From: Coenobita brevimanus
Lineage: Eukaryota > Arthropoda > Malacostraca > Decapoda > Coenobitidae
Assembly (NCBI GenBank): GCA_032717465.1
Contig: CM064681.1
Coordinates: 17,161,916 to 17,225,915 of the forward strand
Direction of reading: 5' to 3'
Length of the DNA stretch: 64,000 nucleotides
The notes under the pieces are model-generated. The model had not been told where the DNA came from and ran no database searches. It saw only the letters and a program-made list of their open reading frames with translations. The position numbers and the translations under genes were made by a program. Shown here piece after piece: positions 43,398 to 55,300 of this stretch. The stretch's first letter is position 1, and each line of letters begins with the position of its first letter.

Positions 43398-43844
43398 GTA
43401 CCTGATGTATCGGAGGGAACTGATATTGCATGCTCATCAGAGACTGTAAAACATAAGGCATTGTTGCTGGAATCCACCCTGAGCAGTGTTGAACCAGACC
43501 AGAAGATGCCCTTCTTCATCGCAAATATGAGTGGTGGCACAGCGAAGCTCAGAGATGGTTGTTATGTAGGCGACTTGATATGGTGCCCCCTTACGGGGGC
43601 ACCATAGCACATCAAGGCCCGTAGTTACATCATAAACAACAGTTCAGTCGGAACCTACACGTCTTGGGAGAGGAAATTTGCTAGAACAATACGTGAAGGT
43701 AACAGACAATGTTGACCATAAAATGCGATTGCTAGCATTTCTTAAAGAATTCTCCAATGTAGTGGAACTTCCAGGAGAACCGCTGGGCAGAACGGACTCG
43801 GTGAAGCATCATATTGGTTTGTATCCTGGTACAAATCCGATATA
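43398..43844 (+). pseudogene. Linker between protease and RT, several stops
   Basis: The protease frame stays partly readable (KMPFFIANMSGGTAKLRDG), then meets stops. A perfect 12-bp stem with a 4-base loop (TATGGTGCCCCC, loop TTAC) lies at 43579-43606. The RT lead-in VKHHIGLYPGTNP is readable at about 43802-43840. Confidence 0.6.
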
Positions 43845-44288
43845 GTGCCTGCATACCATCTACCGCACAGCCAATGGAAAGCAGCGGAAGTTGAGAAGTT
43901 GCTTCATGATGAAGTCATTCACCCCTCTTCCTTACCTTGGAACGCACCACTGTTTCTGGTGCCTGAAAAGGACGGTGGTGTGGATTTTCGGCAAGTGAAC
44001 AAGGTAACCGTGCTGCATCGTTATCCTATTCCGCACCTTAGAGACTTACTACAGTCCCTGGGTAAAGGAAACACCGTGTTCACCTGCCTGGATCGAGCGT
44101 TAGGGTATTGGCAGGTGGAGCTGAGCGAAGAGTCACGTCCCATCACTGCCTTTAGCACTCACTATGGGCACTTTGAATTTCTCCAGATGCCTTTTGGACT
44201 GAGTGATGCTCCTTTGACATTTCAGGGGATGATAAATCAGTTGTTTGGTGACATGATTGGGCAGGACGTCTTAGTATACCTAGATGAA
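43845..44288 (+). pseudogene. Reverse transcriptase, N-terminal part of env-bearing element
   Basis: Readable from VPAYHLPHSQ through APLFLVPEKDGG, VDFRQVNKVT, the first catalytic position in FTCLDRALGYWQVEL and LQMPFGLSDAPLTFQ, to VYLDE. The catalytic loop reads YLDE rather than YxDD, and the TTAA insertion begins one codon later. RT continues at 49416 after the inserted element. Confidence 0.88.
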
Positions 44289-44636
44289 TTAACCCATTCA
44301 CTTCATCATTGTTTGTTTACATGTACACCCGCGAACCAAAGTTTCGGTACCCTCCTTGATGGAAGGAAGTGGAAGTCAGGGTTAGAGAGAGGACAGGTGA
44401 ACGGACAACCGTGAGTGGTACTTTGGAACTGAGCTACGAGGCGAATAGTGAGAAACCTAATGACACTGGATTCGAAACATTTCCATGCTATTCACCTGCA
44501 AAACATTATGCGTTCGTAACATACATACTGTAACATATAACATAGACTACTGTGTTATCATGGTGTCCTGTGATACTGACCCACCTGTTTCGGATCCTCA
44601 TCACACAAATAAAGCACCGAGTCAGTTCTATATAAG

Positions 44637-44843
44637 TTGCAACTTGTCATTATAACTGCAGTCATAATTTTTGTGAATGTTATCCCTGGATTGTCTATAG
44701 CTATAATAAAGAATGATTGTGAATTTAATGTTGATTTTCACGGTAGTTGTGCGGATGGTTATAAATGTGGCAATTATTTTATGTGGATGACTAAACCACA
44801 TTGTGATGGGCAGCGGAGGGTATTCGCCAATAATTTACTATAA
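44637..44843 (+). other. Short cysteine-containing frame in the left arm
   Basis: About 68 codons without an ATG here. In the right arm (47962-47795, minus strand) the same frame has an ATG (MNVIPGLSIAI...). After a hydrophobic start, four Cys follow (NDC, GSC, YKC, PHC). A TATATAAG lies just upstream in both arms. Whether it is expressed is unknown, and it may be chance. Confidence 0.2.
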
Positions 44844-45487
44844 CCAGATGAAATTAGATGCAAACAACACAAAATATTATGAGACAACGAAGACACAGCT
44901 GTGGTATCCTGCTCCGCCTTGTTATCAAGGCCTTAACAGGGGCTTCACCTCATACGTGCATTATTTTTCTTCAGTCTCTGCCTCTTTTATTACTCTTACT
45001 TTCCGGTATCCTCTTACCGTGAGTCGTCATATTCCTTGGAGGGTTTCTTGCCGTCCGGTCCTATAACCCCTACTGTATTACATTATTCCTCGCATCATCA
45101 CTCCCAAACAAACAACGTTAGCACAAGACCGCTGAATCTGTTAATACCATTATTGCCACTGCCACTACTACCGTAATCCCCCTTTTCCTATTGTGTCTAA
45201 AATCCCTCACAGTACTACTACTGCTGCTCCTATTACTACTCCACTATAAATCTGTATAATAATAAATATGATTGTCTTCATGCCTGTGTATCTGTTAATC
45301 ATAATTATTGTCCCTGTCCCACCGTCGACAACTCGTCACTGACCCGGCACCGCTACTCCAATTCCCACCCATCATGGATTCTACTCCTCCCCCACTCCGA
45401 CACCACATTACCCTTCACCTCATCCTTGGGCCAGAAGGCCTGTTGTTCCCCCTTTACCGGTGAATATACATGGCATGCATTAATGAT

Positions 45488-45788
45488 AAAAAAGAAGGCA
45501 TTTGAGAGCTAAACGGTAATCGCCCTCTAAAATATTCTGTTTGCCAAGTCCAAACTTTAGGCCATATTTTGATACCATGAAGGTTTTATGTTGATAGCTC
45601 AAGCCATTCATGAGATTTAATGGTGCTAAAGGCAGGCAATAAAAACTAGTTGACCTTTAACAGTTAGTTTGGTGACCTTGACTCTGACCCCGAGTTGCCA
45701 TTTTCGAACTCCCCCAAGATTTTGGCCATATCTTGATACGCTGAAGGCTTCATGTTGATAGTTCAAGCCGTTCTTGAGATATAATAGG

Positions 45789-45840
<52 letters not shown>

Positions 45841-45890
45841 TGCAGTTAAAAACATGATCGCTCCGCCTTCTAAAGGTAGGCGATAATAAT
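45488..45890 (+). repeat. Dispersed TGACCTTGACC repeat, copy 3, with (CA)n
   Basis: Same two-monomer structure as at 2935. The (CA)n tract is 45791-45838, and after it comes a short block GATCGCTCCGCCTTC...GGCGATAAT that may be the real 3' end of the family. Its absence from the right palindrome arm shows that it arrived after the palindrome formed, or was lost from one arm. Confidence 0.75.
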
Positions 45891-46272
45891 ATAATAATAA
45901 CAACATCGTAGATGTGTACTGTAGTGTTCCTAATATTACACTTAATAACTGCAGACCCAAACGTGCTTATATTACGGAGCACTGATATTTTAACCACAAA
46001 ACCGACAACAGACCGTTCTTATCATTACCACTGCACCTTCCCTATAGCACTTCACCATGGTAATACAACCCACTGTAGTCCTCTTTTAGATCGCCACACG
46101 TTTTTGGGAAAAATAACAGTGCACAACATGCCTACAAACCACTAAAATAAGCATATGATGTTTCACTGACATCCATCAAATAGCCTAGGAGAAGTTAGTG
46201 GACAAACAAACAAACGACTGGACACAGACAGAAGCAGAATGTCTCGCATCGGTATGTAACGACCTGACAAAA

Positions 46273-46568
46273 TAATAATATTAATAATAATAATAATAAT
46301 AATAACAATAATAATAATTAATCACATGTTATTAGGCACGATACTGAGAAGGACACACACTGGAATAGCATGTGTCGACGCAATGCAGAATCTGTTTGCC
46401 ATGACAGAAGGTTGGGTTCCGGTCAAACATTAATTTAGTATTACTATAACCCTACCATTACAGCATATTATGGCACTGTTTGGTTTTATATGTCACAGCT
46501 GTTTTCACTTGTTTTATCAGGGAGATTATGGTGTTTGTCCTCCTCTGTATCATGGATATTAACTTGAT

Positions 46569-46606
<38 letters not shown>

Positions 46607-46631
46607 GTACTACTACTACTACTACTACTAG

Positions 46632-46668
<37 letters not shown>

Positions 46669-46686
46669 GCTACTACTACTACTACG

Positions 46687-46719
<33 letters not shown>

Positions 46720-46752
46720 ACTCTGATGACACCTACAAAGCAGGATCGTAAT
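46273..46752. repeat. Palindrome centre with (TAA)n, (ACT)n and (ATT)n
   Basis: (TAA)n near 46273-46320, unique sequence, then (ACT)n with occasional AGT/GCT units 46565-46685 and (ATT)n 46687-46718. The outer TAA and ATT tracts can pair with each other, so the hairpin may extend further. Confidence 0.85.
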
Positions 46753-48316
46753 AGTTTTGTCAGGTTGTCATATACCGATGCGAGACATCCGGCCTCAATC
46801 TATGTCCAGCCGTGTGTTTGTTTGTCCGCTAACTTCTAGGCAATTTAATGGATGTCAGTGAAACGTCACAGGTGTATTTTAATGGGTTGTAGGCATGTTG
46901 TGTGCTGTTATTTTTCCCAAACATGTGTAGTGTTCCCACAAAGGACTTCAGTGGGTTGTATTACTATGGTGAAGTGCTACAGGTAAGGTCCAGTGGCAAT
47001 GATAGGAACGGTCTGTGGTCGGTTCTGTGGTTAATATATCAGAGCTCCGTAATATAGGCACATTTGGGTCTGCGACTTTTATAATTATGTAATGTTCGGA
47101 ATACTGCAGATGTATGTTGTTGCTGTCAATTTTATAATTATTCTTATTAATGCATGCCACGTATATTCACTGGTAAAAGGTGAACAACAGGCCTGGTGGC
47201 CCAAGAAGGAGGCGAGGGGTAAAATGGTTCGGAGTGGGGGAGGAATAGAGCTTATGGTGGGTGGGAGAGAGGGGGGGTGGGATGCAACTGGGGTAGCGGT
47301 GCGGGGTAAGTGACGAGTTGTTGACGGTGGGACAGGGACAATATGATTAGCAGATACACAGACATAAGGACAATCATATGTATTATACAGATTTATAGTG
47401 GAGTAGTAATAGGGGCAGCAGTAGTAGTACTGTGAGGGAAATTAGACACAATAGGAAAAGGGGGATTACAGTAGTAGTGGCAGTGGCAATAATGGTATTA
47501 ACAGATTCAGCGGTCTTGTGCTAACGTTGTTTGAGAGTGATGATGCGAGGAATAATGTAATACAGTAGGGGTTATAGGACCGGACGGCAAGAAACCCTCC
47601 AAGGAATATGACGACTCGCAGTAAGAGGATACCGGGAAGTAAGAGTAATAAAAGAGGCAGAGACTGAAGGAAAATAATGCACGTATGAGGTGAAGCCCCA
47701 GTTAAGGCCTTGATAACAAGGCGGAGCAGGATACCACAGCTGTGTCTTCGTTGTCTCATAATATTTTGTGTTGTTTGCATCTAATTTCATCTGGTTATAG
47801 TAAATTATTGGCGAATGCTCTCCGCTGCCCATCACAATGTGGTTTAGTCGTCCACATAAAATAATTGCCACATTTATAACCATCCGCACAACTACCGTGA
47901 AAATCAACATTAAATTCACAATCATTCTTTATTATAGCTATAGACAATCCAGGGATAACATTCATAAAAATTATGATTGCAGTTATAATGACAAGTTGCA
48001 ACTTATATACAACTGGCTCGGTGCTTTATTTGTGTGATGAGGATCCGAAACAGATGGGTCAGTATCACAGGACACCATGATAACAAATTAGTCTATATTA
48101 TGTTACAGTATGTATGTTACGAACGCATAATGTTTTGCAGGTGAATAGCATGGAAATGTTTCGAATCCAGTGTCATTAGGTTTCTCACTATTCGCCTCGT
48201 AGCTCAGTTCCAAAGTACCACTCACGGTTGTCCGTTCACCTGCCCTCTCTCTAACCCTGACTTCCACTTCCTTCCATCGAGGAGGGTACCGAAACTTTGG
48301 TTCGCGGGTGTACATT
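46753..48316 (-). repeat. Right arm of the giant palindrome
   Basis: Reverse complement of 44317-46275 minus the 400-bp repeat. Confidence 0.88.
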
Positions 48317-48530
48317 CTGTGTGCAGCACTTTTCAAATATTTAGAAAAAAATGTTAGAAAAGAAAATAATATTGTCAAAAGATAGAAAAAAAAATCCCGA
48401 ATTCAACGGTATAAAACTCAATATAGCAAACAAAAAAATTACCTCTGAAACAGGTCCGTTAAGTAATAAATATTCCCGTTCGGTAGCGCCAGGCGAACGA
48501 TGTGTTATGGTTGCACTGTGTCGTCAGTGT

Positions 48531-48698
48531 CAATCTTGCGATCAAATAAGGTGTCAATCAGCATCTGAACCATCACTGTAATCATCTAACAACGTATCAC
48601 TATCATCACTACGCTCATCCAGAGAATTCATCCAATATTTGCTTGGGCTACTGCTAGCGGTGGCATGGAGATTTCATACCATTACCTTCGGCATTTCG
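48531..48698 (-). pseudogene. Possible remnant of a piggyBac transposase N-terminus
   Basis: On the minus strand a short frame reads SSSPSKYWMNSLDE and then DDSDTLLDDYSDGSD, the Asp/Ser-rich composition of piggyBac N-termini. Stops bound it on both sides. Because it lies in a TTAA-flanked element, this is suggestive but weak evidence. Confidence 0.3.
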
Positions 48699-48863
48699 TA
48701 GGTAACTGAGCTGAGCTCTGCTCCTCGTAAAAATGCATAATCTATGTATGGCAATATTCTATAGGGTGCCATGGGTTACTAGCTGATTTATTTCGTGCCA
48801 TTTCCGATGGCTGAATTTTTAAAAGCAGGAATTCATATATGATACAGCTGCAGTCAGAGCCAT

Positions 48864-49378
48864 TTGGACTCAGCAGTGATAAGAAATAGGGAAGTGAGCA
48901 TGGAAGTGAAAATGTTACTACATGACAGTACTGTGATACCAACTCTAACGTATGGAAGTGAAGCTTGGACGTTGTTGGAAAAACACAAGTCAAGAGTGAG
49001 AGCAGTGGAAATGAGTTATTTAAGAGGAGCCTGTGGAGTCACATGGAGAGAGGTTGACGAATGAGGATATAAAGGAGCGTTGTGGTGTGGATGTGGATGT
49101 GATAGGAAACGTTATGAGGAACACACTGAGGTGGTTTGGCCATGTGGAGAGGATGGAGGGTGAAAGATTGACGAAGAGAGTGTATGTGAGTGAGGTGGAG
49201 GGGGGAAGAGGGAGGCGGAGGCCGAGGATGAGATGGAGGGATGGGGTGGAGAGGTATATGAGAGAGGGGTGTGTGAGTTGGGAGGAGGGCAGTGAAATGG
49301 TGGGGGACAGGGTGACGTGGAGGCGTTTTGTTTGTGTCCACCCCAAACGGGATTGAGGCGTCTGGCAATAGATAGATA
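48864..49378 (+). pseudogene. RTE-type LINE 3' fragment inside the TTAA element
   Basis: Frames contain TVIPTLTYGSEAWTL and, after a shift, LRWFGHVERMEGERL...RGRRRPRMRWRDGV, the C-terminal end of RTE-type LINEs. It ends in ATAGATAGATAGAT. The flanks, CATATATGATACAGCTGCAG (about 48835) and CATATATGCTACAGCCACAG (about 49384), look like an imperfect ~22-bp target duplication. Confidence 0.75.
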
Positions 49379-49415
49379 GATATCATATATGCTACAGCCA
49401 CAGTCAATGGGTTAA

Positions 49416-49786
49416 TAATTGTGAGCAAGGACATGGACACCCATTTTAGTAAGTTAAAACGAGTGATGGAAACCTTAACATCCGCGGGTCTGAAAATCAA
49501 GCTATTGAAGTGTGAATTCCTGAAATCAAGTGTTAGATTTCTAGGGCACTTAGTTGATGGCAATGGCATCAAGGCTCTTCCAGATAAGGTTACAGCCATG
49601 GTAAATTTCCCTACATCCAAGTCCAAAGATGACGTTTGCTCGTTTCTTGGCCTCACTGGCTTCTACAGGAGTTTTGTCCACAAATATGCTGCTATTGCAT
49701 CACCATTGATGATGCTAAGAAGGATGCTGCATGGAAATGGGGATTATCAGAAGAGAAAAGCTTCAATGACCTCAAGAAAGCCATGA
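49416..49786 (+). pseudogene. Reverse transcriptase, C-terminal part of env-bearing element
   Basis: Continues from 44288: MDTHFSKLKRVMETLTSAGLK, FLGHLVDGNGI, DDVCSFLGLTGFYRSFV. A frameshift near 49700 moves the sense into the 49636 frame. Confidence 0.88.
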
Positions 49787-50185
49787 CAGAGGCACCCATG
49801 GCAGTGTTTCCTGATTATACTCAATCTTTTTACCTGTGCATGGACACCTCAGGTTCGGGACTGGGAGCGGTGTAACAGCAAAAATATGAGGAAGGCAAAA
49901 CGCATACCACTGCGCATGCCAGTAGGGCAGTAAGACCCCCAGAAAAGAATTATTTGGCAACACACTTGGAGACATTAGCAGTCATGTGGGCGTTAGGACA
50001 TTTACGGAATATTATTTTCGCCTATCGGATAATTGTTTTAACTAACTGCACCCATACGCAGCTTTGTCAAGGGGAAGAATATGCACAGTAAGGTCGCGCG
50101 TAGGTACATCAAGGTAATGGAGTTTGACCCCAATGTCAGGTGTTTACCGGGCTGTCAAAATGTTGTTGCTGATGCGCTGAGTAGA
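49700..50185 (+). pseudogene. RNase H of env-bearing element, frameshifted
   Basis: Readable as FNDLKKAMTEAPMAVFPD, CMDTSGSGLGAV (first catalytic Asp), then a stop. Further frame changes follow over EKNYLATHLETLAVMWAL and on to VVADALSRD (50155-50190). It would degrade the RNA of the hybrid. At least three disruptions are present. Confidence 0.75.
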
Positions 50186-50373
50186 GACATTGCTGCTGCC
50201 ATGTCTGAGGATATCCCTCTTTCTGGGTATTCCTCGGACACGGTGAAAGTGGAACAACATAAGGATACGATGTGGTCTCAAGTCATTTATGCCTTGGAGT
50301 CTGGCAACAAGACTTGTCTACCTGAGCTTCAGGTATCGATGACTCACTTCCATCTTCAACGGGGTCTTCATAT

Positions 50374-51561
50374 ATGAAACCCCCAGGGAAGGACCCTGTT
50401 GGTTGTTCCTGCTACACTACAGCAACTGTGTTACAGTTGGTTCATGACATTCGTCAAGTGGGTCATCCCAGACGCAACAGATGCATACGTGACGCAAGAA
50501 AGAAAAACTATTGGCCGACCATGAGGGAGGACATAGAAGCCCACCTTAGTCAATGTGTCAAGTGCTCAGAAATACGAGAAACGACTGGACCTCCGACTCC
50601 CATCTTGGAGTATCCCCTATTGGAAAAACCTTGGGATACAGTCTCCATTGATCTCTTAATGTTGTCAAAGAGTCATCAAGGCTCAAGCTATGTGTTGGTG
50701 GCAATGGACCATTTTTTGCGATTCACTGTTTTAGCACCTTTACAGACAAAAACTGCAGAGGAGATGGCGCATGCTTTTGTAACCTCAGTGATCTGTCCTT
50801 ACTCTACACCAATGGTATTGCTCGGCGATAATGGCAGTGAATTTCATAACCAAGTGTTACAGGAAATCTGTCGTACATATGGGGTAAAGCAAGTCCTTGT
50901 GATGCCTTACAGTCCCAAGAGCAATGACCTTGTGGAGAGGATAAACAGGAAGATATTAGAAGTCTTGAGACCAGTGATCAACTCACTGGAGGATAACTGG
51001 CAAGACTGGTTACCACATGTAGCGGCGGCCATCAACTCCTCAGACAATTCGTCAACGGGGAAGTCTCCTCATTACACCCTTTATGGGGAGGAGGAAATGT
51101 TACCCTACGATTTGCTAGGTGGACCTCCTACTCCAGTATATAATCAAGAGGATCATAACAAAGTCCAGTTTGCAAAGTTCCAATGTATTCATAGTGAAGT
51201 ACAGAAATGATTAAAAGCCTCAAGAAAGGAGATGATGGCGAAACAACACAAGGGTAGTCAAGAAAAGATGCTGGAGGTAGGCCAGAAGGTGATGATCCAT
51301 AACACTGAGAGAACTTCCAAACTCAGGCCTAAGTTCCGCAGACCATATACCATTGTGGAACGAGTGCGTGGACGTACTTATAGAATAAGGGATGATGCTA
51401 ATGGAACTCAGGAGATAGTACACGCTGACAGGATCAAACCAGTAAGTCAAGAGCTAGGCCTAACTAACCAATCATCTGATGTGTTGTCCCTGCTGTCTTC
51501 ATCGCCATCTATGTCGTCATTCGTACCTGTCCCTATCCAAGAATATCACACCAAGCTATGA
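50374..51561 (+). pseudogene. Integrase of env-bearing element
   Basis: HHCC domain (HDIRQVGH...C-x2-C in CVKC), then a DDE core with Asp in VSIDLLML, Asp in LLGDNGSEF and Glu in DLVERINRK, all retained. A TGA at 51208-51210 lies after the core, and the frame continues to the C-terminal module (KFRRPYTIVERVRGRTYRI) and stops at 51559-51561. The upstream end is also frame-broken near 50370. It would insert the proviral DNA. One stop separates it from an intact core plus C-terminal module. Confidence 0.88.
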
Positions 51562-51569
51562 TCCCACAG

Positions 51570-51638
51570 CAAGAGTGATTAAGGGAGTATCTTCTCTTGC
51601 AGAAAACGTGGCTCAGATTTATACTCCTTGTGCGTTGC
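51570..51638 (+). pseudogene. Start of the envelope gene, cut by an LTR retrotransposon
   Basis: The frame VIKGVSSLAENVAQIYTP follows the integrase by about ten codons and is split after CALLG by the insertion at 51644. It resumes at 58075 (VDLWIDVG). The exact start is not determined. Confidence 0.55.
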
Positions 51639-51643
51639 TTGGG

Positions 51644-52145
51644 TGTCGCAAACTACCCAATCACCAAGTGGACAGGGTGCACGGCCTGAGTAAAACCACG
51701 ATAGAATGATAATTGAGTGTACGACAAGACCATATTGAATTACTTAGATCTGGAGTTACTTTAGCATATGAACATTTAAGGAGAGTCAAAACACCACGTA
51801 CAAAATTAACATAATCTATTAAACTACCTTAACTTACAACCAACAGTGGGAAAACAAAACACAAAACATCACCCTGCCTACTGGACAAGAGCATAAACTT
51901 GCTAACCATCCCTAACCAAGGACATACACAAACCTTAAACCTGGACGACCCAGAGCTAGCCGGCGTCACTGACAGGGAAACAGAGTGAGAGAGAGAGCCG
52001 AGCCTCTGCGCCTGGGCTTATATGCAGGCCTACCACAACTTCATTGGGTCGCCAGTTCGTTAATTTAGAAACACCTTAACTAGCTAGTTATACACGTGGC
52101 GCGAAGGGGAACAATTACCTACACAAAATATGCGTCCACGTGACA
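51644..52145 (-). repeat. 3' LTR (element sense)
   Basis: 502 bp, minus-strand ends TGTCACG and GCGACA. It lacks 10 bp present in the other LTR near 57820-57830. Confidence 0.96.
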
Positions 52146-52163
52146 CCTCCCCCCAAAAAAAAG
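52146..52163 (-). other. Polypurine tract
   Basis: On the minus strand CTTTTTTTTGGGGGGAGG abuts the 3' LTR. Confidence 0.85.
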
Positions 52164-52314
52164 AACTTTTTACCAAGCCGGAAAAAGTTACTCTAACATG
52201 TACAAACATTATAGGTACAAAAGTAGGTTTACTTCAATATTAAAAAAAATTCCTTAAACCTAAAACATAGAATGGGTAAATGACATGGTAAATCATAGGG
52301 AACCTACACTCTGT

Positions 52315-55300
52315 TCACACTCTTGACAACGCATCTGCAATGGTATTGTCCTTGCCACGAATATGCTGCAGTTTTATATTATACGGTTGCAAGGCTAGAG
52401 CCCATCTCAGCACTCGAGCATTCTTAAACTTGACCTTTTCAATAAACACAAGGGGGTTGTGGTCTGTGAACACTGTGATGGGGAATGTGCTACTGGACAG
52501 ATATACTTCAAATTTTTCTATTGCCATGACAATTCCAAGAGCCTCCTTTTCAACGGTGGCATAAGCCTTTTGATAAACCTTAAACTTTTGGGAAAAGTAG
52601 CTTATGGGATGTAACACTTCACAATATTCTTGCAAGAGCACTGCCCCCACCCCTGCATCGCTTGCATCGACTCTAATGATGAAGGGCCGATGTGGGTCCG
52701 GGGTTCGGAGCACAGGAGCACAAGCCAGCAGGGCCTTCAAACCCTCAAATGCCTGCTGACATTCATTTGTCCAATGGAACGTCTTCTTGGAGCTAAGTTG
52801 ATCCGTAAGGGGAGCAGCGACCTGGGCAAAGTTCCTGCAGAAACGACGATAGTAACCCACCATCCCAAGGAACCTCATGGTAGACTTTCGGTCAGTTGGT
52901 GGTGGATATTGTAAGATGGCATCCACCTTTGCATCAACAGGGGCTAGCTGGCCCTGCCCAACCACATGCCCCAGGAACACGACGTGGGCGTGCCCAAACT
53001 CACTCTTGGCGAGGTTCACTGTGAGATTGGCCTCCTCCAGGACATCAAAGAGCTTTCGCAGCCTCTCAAGGTGTTCCTTCCAATTGTCACTCCAGACAAC
53101 TAAGTCATCTAGGTACACACGGACGCCAGGCAACTCTGCAATCAAATTGTTCATTAGTCGTTGGAATGTGGCCGGGGCATTCCGCATGCCAAAGGGAAGA
53201 ACTAGAAATTCCCAAAGGCCGCTTGGAGTGACAAAGGCAGAGATTGACTTGGCTTGTTCTGTCAAGGGCACTTGGTAATACCCTTGGAGGAGATCAAGCT
53301 TAGTGACGTAGCGGGCCACTCCTAGGTCATCAATAATGTCATCCAATCTGGGTAGTGGAAAGGAGTCGGGCAGGGTAACAGCATTGACCTTCCTATAATC
53401 TACACAAAGGCGGTAACTTCCTCCAGCCTTGGGGACTAATACTACAGGTGAGGCCCAGGGACTCATACTTGGACGGATCAAACCTTGCTCTTTTAGCCTC
53501 TGCACCTCGGACTGCAGGAATTCCCTCTTCTCGGCACTGAGACGGTATGGAGCTTGTCGGATCGGAGGGGCTCCTTGAACATCCACATCATGGGGCAGCA
53601 GGGTACAGAGCCGAGGGGTGTCACCAAAGAGGTCTGGATGCTCCTGTAGAAGACAGTCAATATCGCCTGCCTGGGTGGGGGGAAGATGCTCTAATTTACT
53701 CATAAGATTTGTTAGAATTTCACGATTTGACAGCTTACTGCCTACGAATGGTGTAGGGTCATTTTCCTCTGACTTTTCCACTACTCTAGTTCCTGTTAAG
53801 GTGACCTGTTCCACTTCCCCTCCTTGTGATTGGTCACGAGAGTGATACATTTTCAACAAATTGACATGGACACTTCGCCTTTTCTTCCGCCTCTCTGGCG
53901 TAGCAATGATATAATTAAGGTCTCCAACCCGCTTCAAAACATGATATGGCCCAGAGTACCGAGACTGAAGAGGCTGCTTTGGTACTGGTAGCAGAGCTAA
54001 AACTTGATCACCAACATGAAAAATGCGGGATTGTGCCTTGTGAATTTTGTCATAATTGTCTTTCATTCGTATTTGAGCATGACTGAGATTAGAATGGGCA
54101 AACTTTAAGGCACGCTGCAAGTTGGAGCGGAACTGAGTTACATATGCAGCAATCGGTACAGTACTCTCGTCATTTAACCAGCATTCTTTCAAGACTTTGA
54201 GAGGACCACGGACCTGGTGTCCATAAATGAGTTGAAACGGGGTGAAGCCTAGACTCTCATTTACACTATCTCTAATTGAAAACAATAAAAGATCAATAGC
54301 CTCATCCCAATCCTGACCCGTTTCCAAACAATAAGTACGTATCATAGTCTTAATGGTAGAATGGAAACGTTCCAGGGCTCCTTGACTCTGGGGATGGTAA
54401 GCGGTTGACTTACACTGACGGACTCCCAGGGCCCTCATCACTTGCTGAAACAGCCTGGAGGTGAAGTTAGACCCTTGGTCGGACTGCACGATGGCAGGTA
54501 ACCCAACCTGTGTGAAGAACTTGATCAGGGCCCTGACAACATTCCTACTAGTGATACTACGGAGAGGTATGGCCTCAGGGTAACGAGTGGCAACATCCAT
54601 TATGGTTAATAAATACTGATTCCCGCGTTTGCTCCTTGGGAGAGGGCCCACACAATCAACAATTACCTTACTAAAGGGCTCCTTCATGACAGGAATGGGC
54701 TGAAGGGGTGCAGGATTGACTTCAGTGCCTGGTTTGCCACTAATCTGACACACATGACAGGTACGGCAATAGGTACTAACATCTTTCATCAACTTTGGCC
54801 AGTAAAAATGAGACAAAATCTTGTGGTAAGTCTTACGGACTCCCAGGTGTCCACCCACCCCATCATGTGCCACCTTCAATATCTCAATACGTAGAGATTT
54901 TGGGATGACGATCTGATGGACTGTCTCCCACGTGTGATTGGCAGGAGCCTTAGGTGGTCTGAATTTACGCATCAACACCCCCAAATTGAGATAAAAACAG
55001 TGTGGAACCTCATCTATTTCATTACCTTCAGTAAGCTGTGCAAGAAACAACTTACATTCGGGGTCACTAGACTGTTCCTGAATTAATCTCTCCCTTGTGA
55101 TAGGGGTGCTACCAAAGTCAAGGAGACCAGAACTAGACTTACTGAGTGTATCGTCAAACAATTCCGCAAGGGAAACATCTCCCTCGGGTGTGTTTTCCTC
55201 TGGCTCTACAGCAGGGGTATGTGGATCCAACAACCTCTGGCTCTGACTATGAGTAACAGCACAAGTTGGGAAGAGATTAGGGTGCTTCAACTCTAGGTCA

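Larger units (their letters stand above)
44317..46275 (+). repeat. Left arm of the giant palindrome
   Basis: Reverse-complementary to 46753-48316, apart from an extra ~400 bp (45488-45890) in this arm that is a copy of the dispersed TGACCTTGACC repeat. The outermost stretch includes TACACCCGCGAACCAAAGT. The arms have a few percent difference by eye. Confidence 0.88.
44293..49411. mobile_element. TTAA-flanked element with giant internal palindrome
   Basis: TTAA at 44289-44292 and 49412-49415 exactly splits the RT gene, and joining the flanks restores the RT frame. The ends begin CCCATTCACT and, inverted, CCCATTGACT, the short TIR and TTAA target expected of piggyBac-type elements, though a different family from 38005. 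The 5.1 kb interior has no intact transposase. Its main content is a palindrome with ~1.6-2.0 kb arms (44317-46275 and 46753-48316), then unique sequence and a small LINE fragment. Confidence 0.8.

Noticed and set aside
47092..47313. Gly/Arg-rich ORF in the palindrome arm
   Set aside because: Not open in the other arm and low-complexity at its end.
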